A stretch of 64,000 bases of DNA, taken from NCBI RefSeq assembly GCF_003597395.2, contig NC_133770.1:288806138-288870137 (forward strand). Reading direction: 5' to 3'. The notes below the pieces were generated by a model, which made no database searches, was not told the origin of the DNA, and worked only from the letters and a program-made list of their open reading frames with translations. The translations under genes and the position numbers were made by a program. The stretch's first letter is position 1. Each line of letters begins with the position of its first letter. The DNA is from Chelonoidis abingdonii (taxonomy: Eukaryota; Chordata; Testudines; Testudinidae). Shown here in pieces: positions 23,082-35,170 of this stretch.

Positions 23082-23095
23082 TGGTGGAGAATTGC
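23082..23095 (+). promoter_or_regulatory. Putative primer binding site, tRNA-Ala type
   Basis: TGGTGGAGAATTGC starts four bases after the LTR end. TGGTGGAGAAT is complementary to the 3' end (with CCA) of the vertebrate tRNA-Ala whose acceptor arm ends ATTCTCCA; one extra T then precedes GC. That primer choice is inferred. Confidence 0.5.
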
Positions 23096-25009
23096 CAAAC
23101 CTGTCCTGGACATTGAACTCTAATGGCCGTATTTTCACCATTTTGTAATAAAGTTGCATCCACAACAACGTAAATGCATTGCCACAACAGTCATTGCAAA
23201 ACTGTACATGCAAAGTGTGCACTTGTGAACACAGCGAGGTACTATTTGCCAGGCTGCTTAGAAGAGTAGTTGTGCTGTGGTTGCCACAGCAAGAAAGGGC
23301 TGGCAACTCTGTGTAAGGCACATTTATTTAAGTGGCACCAATTTGCAAAAATTCCTGTTTGCATGTGCACTTCCCCATTTTGTAGGTGAAAATGTGTGAT
23401 TTGCTCAAGCCTGTGCATTCATAAGTAGCAAACTTGGAGAATTGGGGATGACTTTTTTTCATAATATATTTGACTTTTCCAACCTAATTTAGCATAAGTT
23501 GGAGAGGAAAGGAATGGAGTAACAGAAAGGAATGGAATGAACAGAAAAGAATGGAGTAACAGAAAGAACCAGCTAAGTAGCTTGACCTTCAGGCAAGCAA
23601 GTAAAGGTTGTCTTGCAATTTCAATTTGACATATTCACTACAGGTGTCTATTAAAGAGTTGTCTAATCCTCCAGAGGGCAAGGAGTGGTGAAAAGAGTGG
23701 GCATGCTGGAGATCAAGAACTGTTGGAGTCACAAAAGCCTCTATCTGCTTTTCTAATACAAACACAAACTGCAACAGATGGCACTTGAGGTCTGTTGCAT
23801 GACCTCTTGTTCTGTCAGTGAGATTGGAAATTCTAGCTGTGATTAGCACATCTCGTAGTCCTCATCTCTAATGAACATTGGCTCCCTAGGGAGAACATAA
23901 TACTTGAGAAACTGACATTGTGGAGCTGACCTATCAGGACGGGTCCAAATTATTATCCTTCATCATCTCCCCCAATTATTTCACGTTGCATGGATCTTCT
24001 TTCCTGGTCCTACCCTGACCCTTAGCCGTTAGCACAATAATGATGTACTTAAAGGCCTAAAGACTACAGCACAGAGAAAAGTCAATTATAACTGAAGAAA
24101 AGTTGCAAGGAGAAGGGGAAGGCGTGGATATTTCTGCTTTACCGTTAACCCGTCAGAAAAATCTACATAGCAAAGGATGCTGCAAGCAGTGAAATCACAA
24201 CAAAAACACTTCAGTGGTGCACAGTGATCTAAGGCTGAGTGGTTCTATCTCCATTTCTGTAATTTCAGACTTCATTTCAGCTACGTTATTCCTCCTCCGC
24301 CTGACTATGTTTTTGTATATTTCCCTTGTCTCTTCTCTGAAGAGGTGATTGTTGTGAATAGTGGAGAAGGTTGAGTGCCTAACCGAAATAAAGGAAAATT
24401 AGTTTTTAAGGAGAGTAAATTGGATGGAATAGGACCCTTAAGGATAACAAGCTGGCAATAATTCAGTGTACTCTTCCTGTGCTGCTCTTGTTTATTAAAT
24501 ATTCTTATTGACTTCAGCTTCTTAGAACTCTATGTTCTGTAGTGTACTAAATTACAGTAACTGACTATTCTGTCTGTATATGCTGATTGGTCATTTGAGA
24601 GATGAGTGTACTTAAAAGAGAAATATTTTCCTTTAGTCCTTATATCTTTGAAATGCCTATTATAAAATGCACTTCTGTGAAGAGGCTTTAGTTTTTTTCC
24701 AAATGGCACTGTAGCTTTTTCTGTATTTCCTGAGGACGACCCTCTGAATTCTCTCAATTTACTCTTCCGCCACTCTCCCACCCTGGTCAGGGGTAGAATT
24801 GGGTGGGAAAGTTGTGGGTACTCTTCCAAGCTCCATCCACAAAATAAACTCCACCCACATAAGAGTTCCACCTAGCTGAGCTTGGCTCTAGCTCATTGGG
24901 GCCTGAGTTTGCTCATGGGCCTTGTTAGGCTTCTTGGGATCAGCTCTTTCTTAAGTGAGGGAAACATTTAAGTGGCAGTATTTTAGGGCACTCACCTATC
25001 ATAAGTGCA
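23096..25009. other. Non-coding DNA with a minisatellite
   Basis: No ERV coding remnant is recognised after the primer site. Apart from the small tandem repeat at 23503 the stretch shows nothing I can name. Confidence 0.45.
23503..23568. repeat. Minisatellite, 18-19 bp unit
   Basis: About three and a half units of the type AAAGGAATGGAGTAACAG occur head to tail with small differences. Confidence 0.8.
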
Positions 25010-25976
25010 TCCTGTTGGCTGGGTGCAATGCTGCAATCTTTACTGCTCCTGGCACCCCCAGTAGGTTGTTGACCTTGCTTGGTAGGTCTTCAGTGGCTCG
25101 GCCCTCCAACCAGGTGACAGTCTACAAAGGACAAACCCCTTCCGGGATAACAAAAGTCCAGCTGAAGGTCTAGACAAACATCCAAACAAATGATTCTTCT
25201 CTTTCTCTTGGCTTACTCTTCAGTGTGCTTTCTAGGCTCAGTTCTCAGCTATCTTTAAGTCCCTGTCTGCCCTTTAATAGAGAACTTACTCCCAGGCTGC
25301 TTTCCCTGGAGTCCCTCTTGCAGTCCATGATACACTGTTCCCAGCTCTTTGCCCCTGCCCCTGGGCCCTGCAGAGTTCTTTGCTCCTTTAGCTGAGCACT
25401 GCCCCCAAGACTTTCTCCCTGGAGACTCTTTATCTTCACAGGTTCTCACTGCCCCAGCTCTTCAACCAGATCACCTCTCGAGTTCAGTCCCCTTCCAGGG
25501 TTGCAAAGAGTTCAAAAAACTATCTGCCCTGACTAGGGTCTTCAGTCCTATGTCTGGGCCCCTTAAACTTCAGGCCTTTACTTTGGCTTTTAAACTAGCC
25601 AAGCCCCTCTTTCTTCAGGGCTCAGGCCGCTCCAGCACTGCTTAGCTCACTACTCCAGGTCCCAAACCAGAGATCCTCTAAACTGCTGAGTGTCTTCATC
25701 TTTTTCCATTGCCTTAGGGCTGGAGCTCTAAGCTCCTCTGGTTCATAGGTTTAGCTAATGCAGCCCATCGGGCTCCCTTTGGCTAGTGCAGAGCACCCTT
25801 TCTTGTCTCTGTACCCCCAACCAGAAACTGACCTGCTTATATCCTGCACCTCCTTTTATCTGAGCCTGCTGGGCTCTGATTTGCTGCTTCCTGGAGGCCC
25901 GAACTCTGCTGCGTCTTCCTGGGGTGGGGTGTCGTAGGACCCTGGGCCCTCAAAGTGCCTGGTACACCCCATCACA
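25010..25976 (-). mobile_element. LTR of a retroelement, minus strand
   Basis: On the minus strand it begins TGTGATGGGGTGTACCAGGC at 25976 and shows a TATA-like GATAAAAGGAGG about 110 bases in (25849-25860 on the plus strand). The long GC-moderate body lacks open frames, as in an LTR. The far end near 25010 is a guess based on a TGTTGG start. Several turtle LTRs share the TGTGATGG start; the element at 60774 does too. Confidence 0.5.
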
Positions 25977-26818
25977 GGTGTCATCTCCCAAACACCACTC
26001 ACCTTTGACACCGAAAGAAGAGGTCATTCACAATAAGCAGTGCAGAGCTGTGAGCCTTCCTTTTCTTTCTGATAGGTGGAATTAAATAGTTGACAGTGCT
26101 GACATTTCAATGATAATCACTAGGCACCTGAGTTAATGCCTCCCTGAGAAGAATGAGGCAAGCCAGAGCTATTGTTCCAGGCTCTTCACAGACTCCCATA
26201 GACATTAGTTACACTTGGTTATCATTTTTGAGGTTTTCTTCACAGTCATAACAGCTACAGACTTCCTTTTAAAAAAAACCAAAAACTGAGATTGTGGAGA
26301 ACAAGAGAGCAGCTTTGGAAAGACAATGGTGCATTGTGTTGCCATGTACTGCCTTAATCTGAGCTGTGCACCCAGCACCTAATTGTTCTTAATAGCTTTA
26401 AATGGGAGACTTAGGGGAATTTATCCATGCAGGACTTGATCCCTCACCACTCAGGTGGAGACTGTCACATGCTTTAGTGCTGAGTGAAAAATGATCAGAA
26501 GTAGAGTTTCTCTTCACCTGTTCTAGGTATTTGCCTGTTTGAGAACCACTTGTCTTGTTGCATGGAATAAAAAGGTGCATGTCAAATGTGCTCTCCCCTA
26601 ATCCTTCATTGTTTAATCTGCCCTCATCAAATCCCCTCTTCTCCTTTCCAAACTACTGAAATCATCATAAAAGATATAGGTGCATTGAACCACTCACATA
26701 AAAAGAGATTTTCCTTCTCAAGTCCTAAGGGGCTCCAGAGTAAAATCCTGGCATCATTGAAATGGGATTTTTGCCACTAACTGCACTGGGGCCAGGATTT
26801 CACCCTTAGCATGCTCAT

Positions 26819-26862
<44 letters not shown>

Positions 26863-27223
26863 CTATCCATCTAAGCACTTGTACAGCTCCCACTGTTGTA
26901 CTTTGTACCAACAGGGCCCATGAGAATAAATGAGAACCTATAAGTACATTGCTCCACTTTCACACGTGTCACTGAGTTTGTATTGCTTGCTATATTGATA
27001 AAACAGGCTAGGGATTTTCTTTGGCCTTGTCAACCAATGGAGACCCTCAGCTCCAATTTACAGTTTTCACAGAAACTTTGGATTTTAGCATCAGAGTTTC
27101 CATGAGAAACATAATTGTGAATTGTGAACCTAGACTGTTCCAGGGTGAGATTATTTAATGCATTTAGGTGCCTAAGGATGCAGATAGGACCTAGTATGAT
27201 TTTCAGTTGCATCTAAGTGTCTA
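25977..27223. other. Non-coding DNA with CA microsatellite
   Basis: Apart from the CA run at 26820 and a weak ACTTCAGTGG-like repeat piece near 26750-26810, nothing is recognised. Confidence 0.45.
26820..26859. repeat. (CA)n microsatellite, about 20 units
   Basis: An uninterrupted CA/AC run of 40 bases. Confidence 0.98.
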
Positions 27224-27851
27224 AGGGCTTCTCTACACAGGGACACTTAGGAAAGCTAATCTATATTAACTAAAGGTGTGAATAAAATGAATTAGTTAAA
27301 CAGCATTAGCCCCCTGTGTGGAAACGCTCCTTCAGAAGTAAAATGGTTTAATTTGGTTTAGTTTAATTCACTTTGCAAGTGAATTCACTTTGCAAGTGAA
27401 TTAAAATGAACCAAATTAAGGCGACTTTAATTCTGAAGGTGAGTATCCACAAAGGAGGTTAATGCAGTTTCACTAATCCACTTTAAATTCATGCTTTTTT
27501 GTTTGTTTGGATTAATTTTCCTGAGGGTATGTCTTCACTACCTGCTGGACTGGCAGGCAGCGATCGATCCAGCAGGGATTGATTTATCATGTCTAATTTA
27601 GACATGATAAATCAACCCCAGAGCGCTCTCCCATTGACTTCTCTATTCCAGCACCGTGAGAGGTGCAAGCAGAATCAACGGGGAAGCTGCAGCAGTAGAC
27701 TCATCACACTGAAGATTCTATGTTAAGTCGATCTAAGAATGTCGACTTCAGCTATGTTATTCACGTAGCTGTTGTTGCGTAACTTAGATTGATCCACTCC
27801 TCCTCCCCGCCCCCCAGTGTAGACCAGGGCTGAGTGTCTGTGTGGACAAAC
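27224..27851. mobile_element. Palindromic MITE, interrupted by another MITE
   Basis: The left arm AGGGCTTCTCTACACAGGGA is matched by a right terminus GTCTGTGTGGACAAAC near 27836-27851, read in reverse complement. The centre is a hairpin with TTCACTTTGCAAGTGAA twice in tandem (27368-27401). Without the 27526-27829 insertion, the right arm reads on as TTTCCTGAGTGTCTGTGTGG, which parallels the left arm (minus strand TTTCCTAAGTGTCCCTGTGT). No transposase is present. Confidence 0.7.
27526..27829. mobile_element. Inserted MITE, 304 bp
   Basis: GGTATGTCTTCACTACC and the minus-strand CCCTGGTCTACACTG are related inverted ends. CTGAG flanks both sides (27521-27525 and 27830-27834) and fits a short target duplication. 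The middle has a hairpin around ATCATGTCTAATTTAGACAT. Superfamily is not certain; the TGTCTACACT ends resemble several turtle MITE groups. Confidence 0.65.
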
Positions 27852-28334
27852 TAACTCCTGTTGACTTAATTAGTTAGGTATCTAGGTGCTTTCTAATACA
27901 CATGCATAGCGACAGTAATGATTTCCATTAGGATGACTCTCCAGGCCACGATGAGCCCTGCAGAGCAAAGCAAAATTCTCATGATAAATGCTCTTTGCTA
28001 AATACCCCAAGGTATGTCATTTTGCTGTATCACATGAGGAACAAACATTTTCTTGGGGAGCTTCAGTTTCTTGCATTTATGCCCCAGAATGATTCAAAGC
28101 AGAAGCTCTGCAGTGATGCCAACAGTTGGAATACAAAAAGCCAGGGAGTTGTAAAAATATGTTCACGGGGGGCAGGAAATCCAATTTACTTCACTTGTTA
28201 GCACTACAGATTGTTTTCCTCCCTTTGTGTTAATTGTTAAAAACAGAGATTTCCAGAGGGCCCGGGAACAGCCCATGGGAACAAATGGAAAGATTCCCAT
28301 GGACTTCAGCAGGTTTCATATCAGGACAACAGAA
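27852..28334. other. Non-coding DNA, nothing recognised
   Basis: No feature is supported. Confidence 0.45.
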
Positions 28335-28455
28335 AGGAAACCTTGGTCTAGACTCTAGATGTGTTCCATCTGACACTGGTTTGCTGTGTGTGCAGCCAGG
28401 GGCAAGTAACCTAACTTCTCTGCCTCAGTGGCTCTATCTGTTAAGAAGGAAGATC
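28335..28455 (+). mobile_element. MIR-type SINE fragment
   Basis: GGGGCAAGTAACCTAACTTC followed by TCTGCCTCAGTGGCTCTATC matches the MIR core with several changes. Confidence 0.5.
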
Positions 28456-28556
28456 TACTGGACCAAACGCTGCACACATGGACAGAAAATGGGCCTAACA
28501 CTACTTGTCTGTTGCAAACAGGGCTTGAAAGGGCTTCATTCAGTCATGTGGTGAAA

Positions 28557-29090
28557 GAACATAAGAACGGTCATACTGGGTCAGACCAAAGGACTATTTA
28601 GCTCAGCATCCTATCTTCTGAATATGTTCAATGCCAGGTGCTTCAGAGGGTAGGACAAGAACAGGCAATCATCAAGGGATCCATTCCCTGTCGCCCATTC
28701 CCAGCTTCTGGCAAAACTAAGGCTAGGGACACCATCCCTGCCCGTTCTTTCTAATAGCCATTGATGAACCTATCCTCTATGAACTTACCTAGTTCTTTTT
28801 TGAATCCTTTCATAGTCTTGGCCTTCACAACATCCTCTGTCAAAGAGTTCCACAGGTTGACTGTACATTGTGTAAAGAAATACTTCCTTTTGTTTGTTTT
28901 AAACCTGCTGACTATTAATTTCATTTGGTGACTCCCTAGTTCTCGTGTTATGAGAAGGAGTAAATAACACTTCCTTATTTACTTTCTTCGTACCTGTCAT
29001 GATGCTATAGACCTCTGTCATATCCTCCCTTAATTGTTTCTTTTCCAAACTGAAAAGTCCTAGTCTAATTAATCTCTCCTCATATGGAAA
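28557..29090 (-). mobile_element. CR1 LINE, 3' part
   Basis: On the minus strand a broken frame reads LFSLEKKQLREDMTE, then after a stop FKTNKRKYFFTQCTVN and LWNSLTEDVVKAKTM, the C-terminal blocks of the CR1 polyprotein. The 3' untranslated end follows (plus strand GAACATAAGAACGGTCATAC at 28557). Stops and frame changes show it is not functional. This copy ties the untranslated fragments at 8846 and 19624 to CR1. Confidence 0.85.
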
Positions 29091-29099
29091 GGATGGAAG

Positions 29100-29560
29100 T
29101 GCTGCAGGAGTGCAAGCTACTGCTAATAATGCCTATGGCAATAGCATTACAAACCAGGGCTCTAGAAGTCTCTGCTTCTTCAACAATCAGAAGGAACTTC
29201 TTGCTTGATTATTGAAATGCTTACTTAACAAGGTTTCTTTTAGGGACATGTCATTCTATTACTAATGTATAAATAAGGGGACTCGTTTGGGGACTCCTTG
29301 GGACTGGTCTCTTCCTCTGGATGCATCTTCTGTTCCCCAACAGCAGACGAGATGTCTCTGTATCACTCAAAAGCCACACTTGGCTTTGGTAATTATCAAG
29401 GGTTGGGGGTGTTTTACTGATCTTGTTGCGGATGTGTGTAAGTGTTTGAGACTAGTAAAGTTTATCTTTAAGTGAAAGCACTCTAGTGTTGTCCTGTTTG
29501 TGCCAGCCATCTATCGGTCAGACGGCTGTGTCTCCCCTGATTTATTTCCTGACACCTCCT
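29100..29560 (+). mobile_element. Possible LTR fragment
   Basis: TGTATAAATAAGGGGACTCG (TATA-like, 29266) is followed by a CT-rich stretch, then AGTAAAGTTTATCTTTAAGT. This is what an R-U5 region might look like, but both ends are unclear. Confidence 0.3.
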
Positions 29561-30509
29561 CGCACAGAGTAAAAGTTACCAAGAGCTTTGGGTTGAAAGA
29601 ACCCTGGGTAATATTTCCTGATCATTATTAGCCTAGTGATGTCAATGTACAGTACACGGTGCCTGAGGGTAACTATGCTAAACCAATACCTCCCCATCCA
29701 TTGTATTTCTCATATGCCCCTCACCGGGTATTGATAAATAACAGGGCTGTTGCCCTGCAATGCAGCATACAGTATAAAGGGACATGCAGGTTCAGACGGA
29801 TGCAATATATTAATAGATCAGGCACTTGTGAGGTCTTTCTGGCTGGGCTCAGGTAGACTTTGAGGAGAGGTTTGCAGTGGGGGCTTAGGATGTGACTCTT
29901 TGGGTGGGATGGGAGGTAGGAAAGCCCATCTTTTGAAGGAGATTTAGCAAAAATGTGACACTGCCTGAAACAGAGAATCTGTCGCTTGGCAGCACCAGGC
30001 TAGAGATCTGATATTTGGTGGATTGTGGGAAGCTAAGAAAAGTATAATGAATCAAAATAATAACAATAACAATTAATTAACAATAATTAATAAAGCTTTC
30101 AAACCCACAGCTGACGTGTGTTTCAGAGAGTCACTTGAATGCAGGTCAAAGCTGTCTCTGGAGTGGGGCTCCTGGTGCCAGCTGAAGATTCCAAGAGAGA
30201 GGGTGTTATTCACAAGGGGGTGGATCTGTCCTTTATCAATATCTCCGGCACACTCAGTGCAAACAAGCTTCTCTGCCATCTGTATAGGCATCTTGTTGCC
30301 TGAACAAACATTAAAAGAAAATCCTTCTTCCCACTGATTTCCTGCTCTTGGCACACAAAGGTTCAAAACAATGAAAACGCCACATGGTCAAAAAGAAAGT
30401 GGGAGTGAGATACTGGACCATGCCCAGTGCCACCCCGCTGTTTGCTAACTCCATGAGTGAGGACAAGTACTAAGGGAAGATGAGGTCTTCTGAACCTCAG
30501 GTCATGGGG
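29561..30509. other. Non-coding DNA, nothing recognised
   Basis: An AAT/AAC-rich patch lies at 30052-30095. Otherwise nothing is seen. Confidence 0.5.
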
Positions 30510-30880
30510 ATGCAGAACTGGAAGGGAGCTCCTGGGACATCAAGTCCAGTCTTCTCCTGTTACAGGCAGCCCTATCATCTAATCCCATTCGTAAATGTGC
30601 CAGCTTCATGCTAGTTCACTACTCCTATCAGGATTCTGTTCCAGAATCTCCCTCCTCCGATGGTTAGAACAAATCTTCCAACCTAAATGTACTCATGGCC
30701 AGTGTATACCAATTCATTCTTGTGCTAGCATTGTCCTCTAGCTTAACTACCTCACTGCCCTTCCGGGTGTTCAACTCCCTCCACCCTCGACGTATTTACA
30801 GTGAGCAATCATATTCCCTCTTAACTTTCATTGTGCTAGGCTAACCCAGCCCAGCTCATTAGTCTCATCTCTCTGGCAGA
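30510..30880 (-). mobile_element. Old CR1 LINE 3' part
   Basis: CATGGGGATGCAGAACTGG, AAGGGAGCTCCTGGGACATC, AAGTCCAGTCTTCTCCTG and later TTCTTGTGCTAGCATTGTCC are in the order of a reverse-complemented CR1 end of a more diverged subfamily. No frame is open. Confidence 0.55.
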
Positions 30881-30899
30881 GGGGAGCAATCATGAGTGG

Positions 30900-31070
30900 C
30901 TCCTTTCACCTCATGATCCCAAAGCACATTGAAGAGATAGGTAAGCATTATCACCATTGAACAGATGGGGAAACTGAGGCACAGAGTGGGCATGTGACTT
31001 GCCAAAGGGCATATAGCAAGCCAGTGGCAGGGTCGGAAAAAGAGCTTAGGAATGCTAACTTCTGTTCAGT
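30900..31070 (-). mobile_element. MIR-type SINE
   Basis: GATGGGGAAACTGAGGCACA, GTGACTTGCCAAAGGGCAT and AAGCCAGTGGCAGGGTC are the reverse complement of the MIR core and head. This is one of the clearest MIR copies in the window. Confidence 0.8.
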
Positions 31071-32815
31071 GCTCTCAGCTCTCGAGCACAGACCCTGTCA
31101 GTCCTGTCATAACACAATGATCTCCATACTAGAGTTCTTCTGGTGGCTCTATTTGGTCCTGCACTTCCAAATGATCAGCCTTCGGGCAAATAGAGTTACG
31201 TTTCCACCCCCAAATTTTTGCTCTTCAATACAAACTCACCATGTATGGAGCCCAAAGGGACCTGAGGGGACTCAGCCCCTTATGTGATCAGTCCCACATG
31301 CATAAGGGGAGCAGCAAGGTTTGGCAATGGAGAATAATGTCCCTGGGTGAAGAGCAGTAAACAGGGTAGCTTGCAGGGATTTTGTGTTCCTGGTCTTGGT
31401 GATAGGTGAACAGTTCACTGTACTTTTAGTGTTAATCAGCGGCATCAGCCTACATAGACTCTGTTGGTCAGTTCTTCCCCACAAGCACCTGAGGAACTTG
31501 AGCTGATGACGGTAGAAAGTTTGGGCTGCTGATGCTCTGGCATCTCCACCTGGATTCTAGGCTGGGTTTCCACTGGGGAGCCTTGCAAAGCTAGAACCTG
31601 CAGGAGTTACTGCGCAGTGGGGCCTGAGTGCCATTGATTGGCTCATGCCAGTATGTAAACCAGGGAGACATTACAGAGAGCTGTATGAGCAATGATGCAG
31701 ACTATCTGCTTGCTTCTTCTCTAGACTTTGCCTTACTGTGAACATTAGACTCTGGCTCCTGATGCCACTTTGCCCCTGACTCCAGTACTTGCATCCTGTC
31801 TGTAACCTGCTGCATCACCCTAACTTCTTGATATCCTGATGTGGCTCAACTCTGACTCTGCGACTGTTCTCCTGCCTGCAACTCAGTGCCTGACCCCAAT
31901 TTTCTGGTATCCTGACTCAGTTCGACTCCAACTCCACACACCCCATTGCAACTTGGTAACTGGTATGGTGTCCTCTGAGAGTTGGCTTCCTTTTAATATT
32001 GTGTAGTGTGCATAGCTAGGGGATCATAAAAACTTGGTTTCCCTCTGTGAATGAGAAGCACCCCCCCATTTGACGAACGCCGGGTCTCATACAAATGAGA
32101 GTGGGCAGCCTCAAATTTAGTAGGTTAGATCTAAGCTGCTGTCAATTAAAGTCGACTCTGATGTTAATGGAGATACGCTGTTGAACACTGGTGGAGGATC
32201 TGGCATGGATCTGCTCATTCTTGTGTGTGCTGAATTTTGTGCAGTTGAGTTTGGTGCTTCCATCTTCCTGTGCTGAAGGAAGATTGCCAGGACCCGTGCT
32301 GCGCACAATGGTTGAAGGTCAGAAGCAAAGCCCTTAGTTGACAAAACATCAAGGCACTATCCATGCTGCAGCTGACAGGTGTAATTCCCAGCTGGGGTAG
32401 ACCTACCTGGTGTAGCTCTGCTTGAACAAGGGCTCTAAAAATGGCAGTGTGACCACAGCAGTACAGTTGGAGGCTTGGTCTAGCCACCTGGGTACAATCC
32501 CATCCCAGGTCCTAGGTATGCATTTGGGTGGCTACCCTAAGCCATTGCAGCCACGCTGCTATTCTTAGGGTGATACCTCGAGCACAGCTAGCACAGATAA
32601 GCTACCCAAGTTGGCAATTACTCTTCTCACCTGCCGTGGAGACCTACCCTTGGAAAAAAATGAGCTTGTTAAAAACGTGTCAGCTAAGATATTTTCATTG
32701 ACATACTTTCAAACACCACTTGGCAGCAAGTGTAGGAAGGGTTTTTTAACACCTTTAAAAACATGTTAATTGGTCATGGTCAACCCCAGGGGAGAGTCTT
32801 GAGATTCACCACAAC
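31071..32815. other. Non-coding; CT-rich spacer
   Basis: From 31690 to 31960 the sequence repeats words like CCTGACTC and GACTCTG, perhaps an LTR-internal relic, but I cannot support a call. Confidence 0.4.
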
Positions 32816-32940
32816 CGGCAGTTAACACCCACGATGGCTGCCAACATGTCCAGCTCCCGTGATTGAGCCCGGGACCTTAAAGCAAGAGTCTCTACAGCTA
32901 ATGCTCAGAACCCAGGCTGTGCAGTGCTGACACAGCCGTA
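32816..32940 (-). mobile_element. tRNA-derived SINE (third type)
   Basis: On the minus strand GAGCATTAGCTGTAGAGACT (A box), CTTGCTTTAAGGTCC and GGGCTCAATCACGGG (B-box region) are followed by a body with GGCAGCCATCGTGGG. The plus-strand copy at 41155 shares both the head pattern and the GGCCATC body. I do not know a name for it. Confidence 0.5.
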
Positions 32941-34227
32941 TTCTGTGTGGGTAAAGCACAGAGGGAGACACACAATGACTGGGGAATTACAGCTACACTA
33001 TGCAGTACCACTTACGAGCAACACTCATTTAAAACAAGTTAGCTAACACCTTCTAAATAAAAACCTTGTTGCCTGGATTAGGCAGCGCCTGAGGGACAAC
33101 AAGCAGGCCATGTAGGAACACACCAGCAATTCAGGCCTGTTTTTCAGGAATAAATTAAAATGTGAAACCTTTAAAAGCTTCTAAGAAATGGCTTTGAAGA
33201 CCACAAATTGCGCAACGCCTCAGCCAAGCCCCTGCTCATCCACTGTAGAGTTTTCATAATACTGTATCTCTAACAGCAATTTATTTTTTTTTAATCAAAA
33301 TTGCCTGGTCTTCCAGCTGAAAAAAAGGCCAGGACTCTCATTGGCATTTATGGGAATTCTGCTTGCATAGGAATGTAGGACTGGGCTACGTATGTACTCC
33401 TCATTGTTATGGTGCAATTATCATATGTATCTAGCTTAGCCAAAATACAGAATCCAGGCAGAGAATTTTCAAATAAAACCAACGTAACTTTATATTTAGG
33501 GAGAATAAAGCAAGCCTGCTATGCAATTAATGGCAATGCAATTCCATTATGCTGTTCTTTTGAAAAACTCTTAAGCTCCATCGTCCTGGTTTATGATGTC
33601 ACCAAGACACACTGAAAGAATTAAAGCTTATAATGCATGGCTGGATATCCTTCGTCCTTGGAAATCCTGTTCAGATTCCTCTATGCATTATATTTTGCTG
33701 ATGCGATGATATCACTGTAGGGTGTAATACTTCTAGATCTATTGTTAAAGGGCTTGAATATATAATGCAATGGACTAAATTGTACCTTCATTTAAGTCTG
33801 GGTAACCTCGTTGTCTGCAGCAGAAGATACATGCTTGTTTCTGAGGGCAGAATTTGACCATATTGACTGTTATTTATTATTCTATAAATTGCAAGCGGCT
33901 CTGGGGGTTACGCAAGGTAGGAAGAATTGGGTGAAGGAGAGCTGTTTTAAGAAGAGATTTTGAAAGCGGCGGGAGGGAATCTGGTAGATGAGAATCAGGA
34001 AACTCTTTTAGGAACTCCAGGCAGCAGGAAAGGAGCAGAGCATAGGGCATGGAGATGAAGAGAAAAGAAAAGCAAGAGGACTGGGAAGAGTATAGGGGAT
34101 GGGGAGAGGAGCAGTGGAGAATGACAGTAGAAATTTGGGGGAGGGTAAGATTATATACACCATTACCTACCATGCTGACTAATATTGTCATTTTATTTCC
34201 TTATACTCCACATCTGTCTGTTCTCTC
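32941..34227. other. Non-coding DNA, nothing recognised
   Basis: AT-rich with no supported feature. Confidence 0.5.
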
Positions 34228-34330
34228 TTGCCTTATACCTAGATTTTAAGCATCTTGGGGCAGGTCCCATCTTTGTTCTGTGTTCGTACAGCACCTAACA
34301 CAATGGGGTCCTGGTCCATGACTAGGGCAC
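34228..34330 (+). mobile_element. MIR-type SINE, 3' part
   Basis: GCATCTTGGGGCAGGTCCCA, GTACAGCACCTAACACAATG and GGGTCCTGGTCCATGACTAG are well kept. The module stops short where the LTR-like block begins at 34331. Confidence 0.7.
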
Positions 34331-34915
34331 TGTTACGGGACAGAGAGGCCCCACGCCAGCAGAGCAGGGGTTAAGGAGAGCCACTGGGCTCCGATAGCCC
34401 GCCCCCCCCCCCCCCCGCCATACCTGCAGCCAATGCTAAGCCTGGAGGTGGAATAAAAAGACAGGGCCTGGTTCCGTTCAGGTCTGGCTGGCTGGCCAGG
34501 AAATAGGATGGAATTCTGCCTGAAGGAAATGGCTCATGCGGAGAAACACCTGCTAGCTGGAGCAGCTGCTGGCAAGAGGCAGCGAGAGCCCAAGGAGTGA
34601 GCCACACTCAAAGCAGAGACTGGTTGGGAACCAAGGCTAAGGAAAGGGCAGGAATGTCGCCTTGTCCCCGGATGGCTGTGACTGGCCTAGTAATGAGTTA
34701 CGTTTGCTTTATAGAACACTTTGGGGCTGAGCCCCTAACCCCTGCCTGGAAGGGGATAAAACTGAAGGGACTAGTTGCTAGAGGGCCAGATCCTGCCTCA
34801 ATAGACCCTGGAGATAGACTTCCTCCCCACCCCTCAGGAAACTGCAGCCACACTTGGGGACCTGGAAAGTCCACAAGGGGATGCTGTTCCAGCCAGACCT
34901 CCTCAGGCTCATAGT
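34331..34915 (+). mobile_element. LTR-like block
   Basis: It starts TGTTACGGGACAGAG, has a C15 run (34402-34416) and a TATA-like GGAATAAAAAGACAGG near 34450, and continues about 460 bases without a long frame. It lies in the tail of a MIR. The general plan resembles the block at 38538. The right end is not defined and I see no clear target duplication. Confidence 0.4.
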
Positions 34916-34939
34916 ATAACTAATACTAAGCAGAGTCAG

Positions 34940-35170
34940 TGAACACTGGAATTATAGCATAGTCCGGTGGATAGTGCAATCGACTGGGACTTAGAAGATC
35001 CTGGCTCTACATGGGTGTGACCTTGGCCAAGTAATTTTGCCTTTCTTTCTCCTCTTGCCCATGTCTGGGACGGTCTCTTACTTATTTTGTACAGTGTCTA
35101 GCACAAGGGGGCCCTGATCTTGCCTGGGGCTTCTCAGTACCACCATAATACAAATCATTAACAGTAATAG
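34940..35170 (+). mobile_element. MIR-type SINE
   Basis: TAGCATAGTCCGGTGGATAG (tRNA-like head), TGTGACCTTGGCCAAGTAAT and TGTACAGTGTCTAGCACAAG are in MIR order, ending near ACCATAATACAAATCATTAA. Confidence 0.75.

Noticed and set aside
26820..26859. Regular repeat that could be taken for an array
   Set aside because: It is a plain CA microsatellite, not a CRISPR-like array.
31690..31960. Tandem repeat of CCTGACTC-like words
   Set aside because: The words recur without a fixed period, so I do not call a tandem array.
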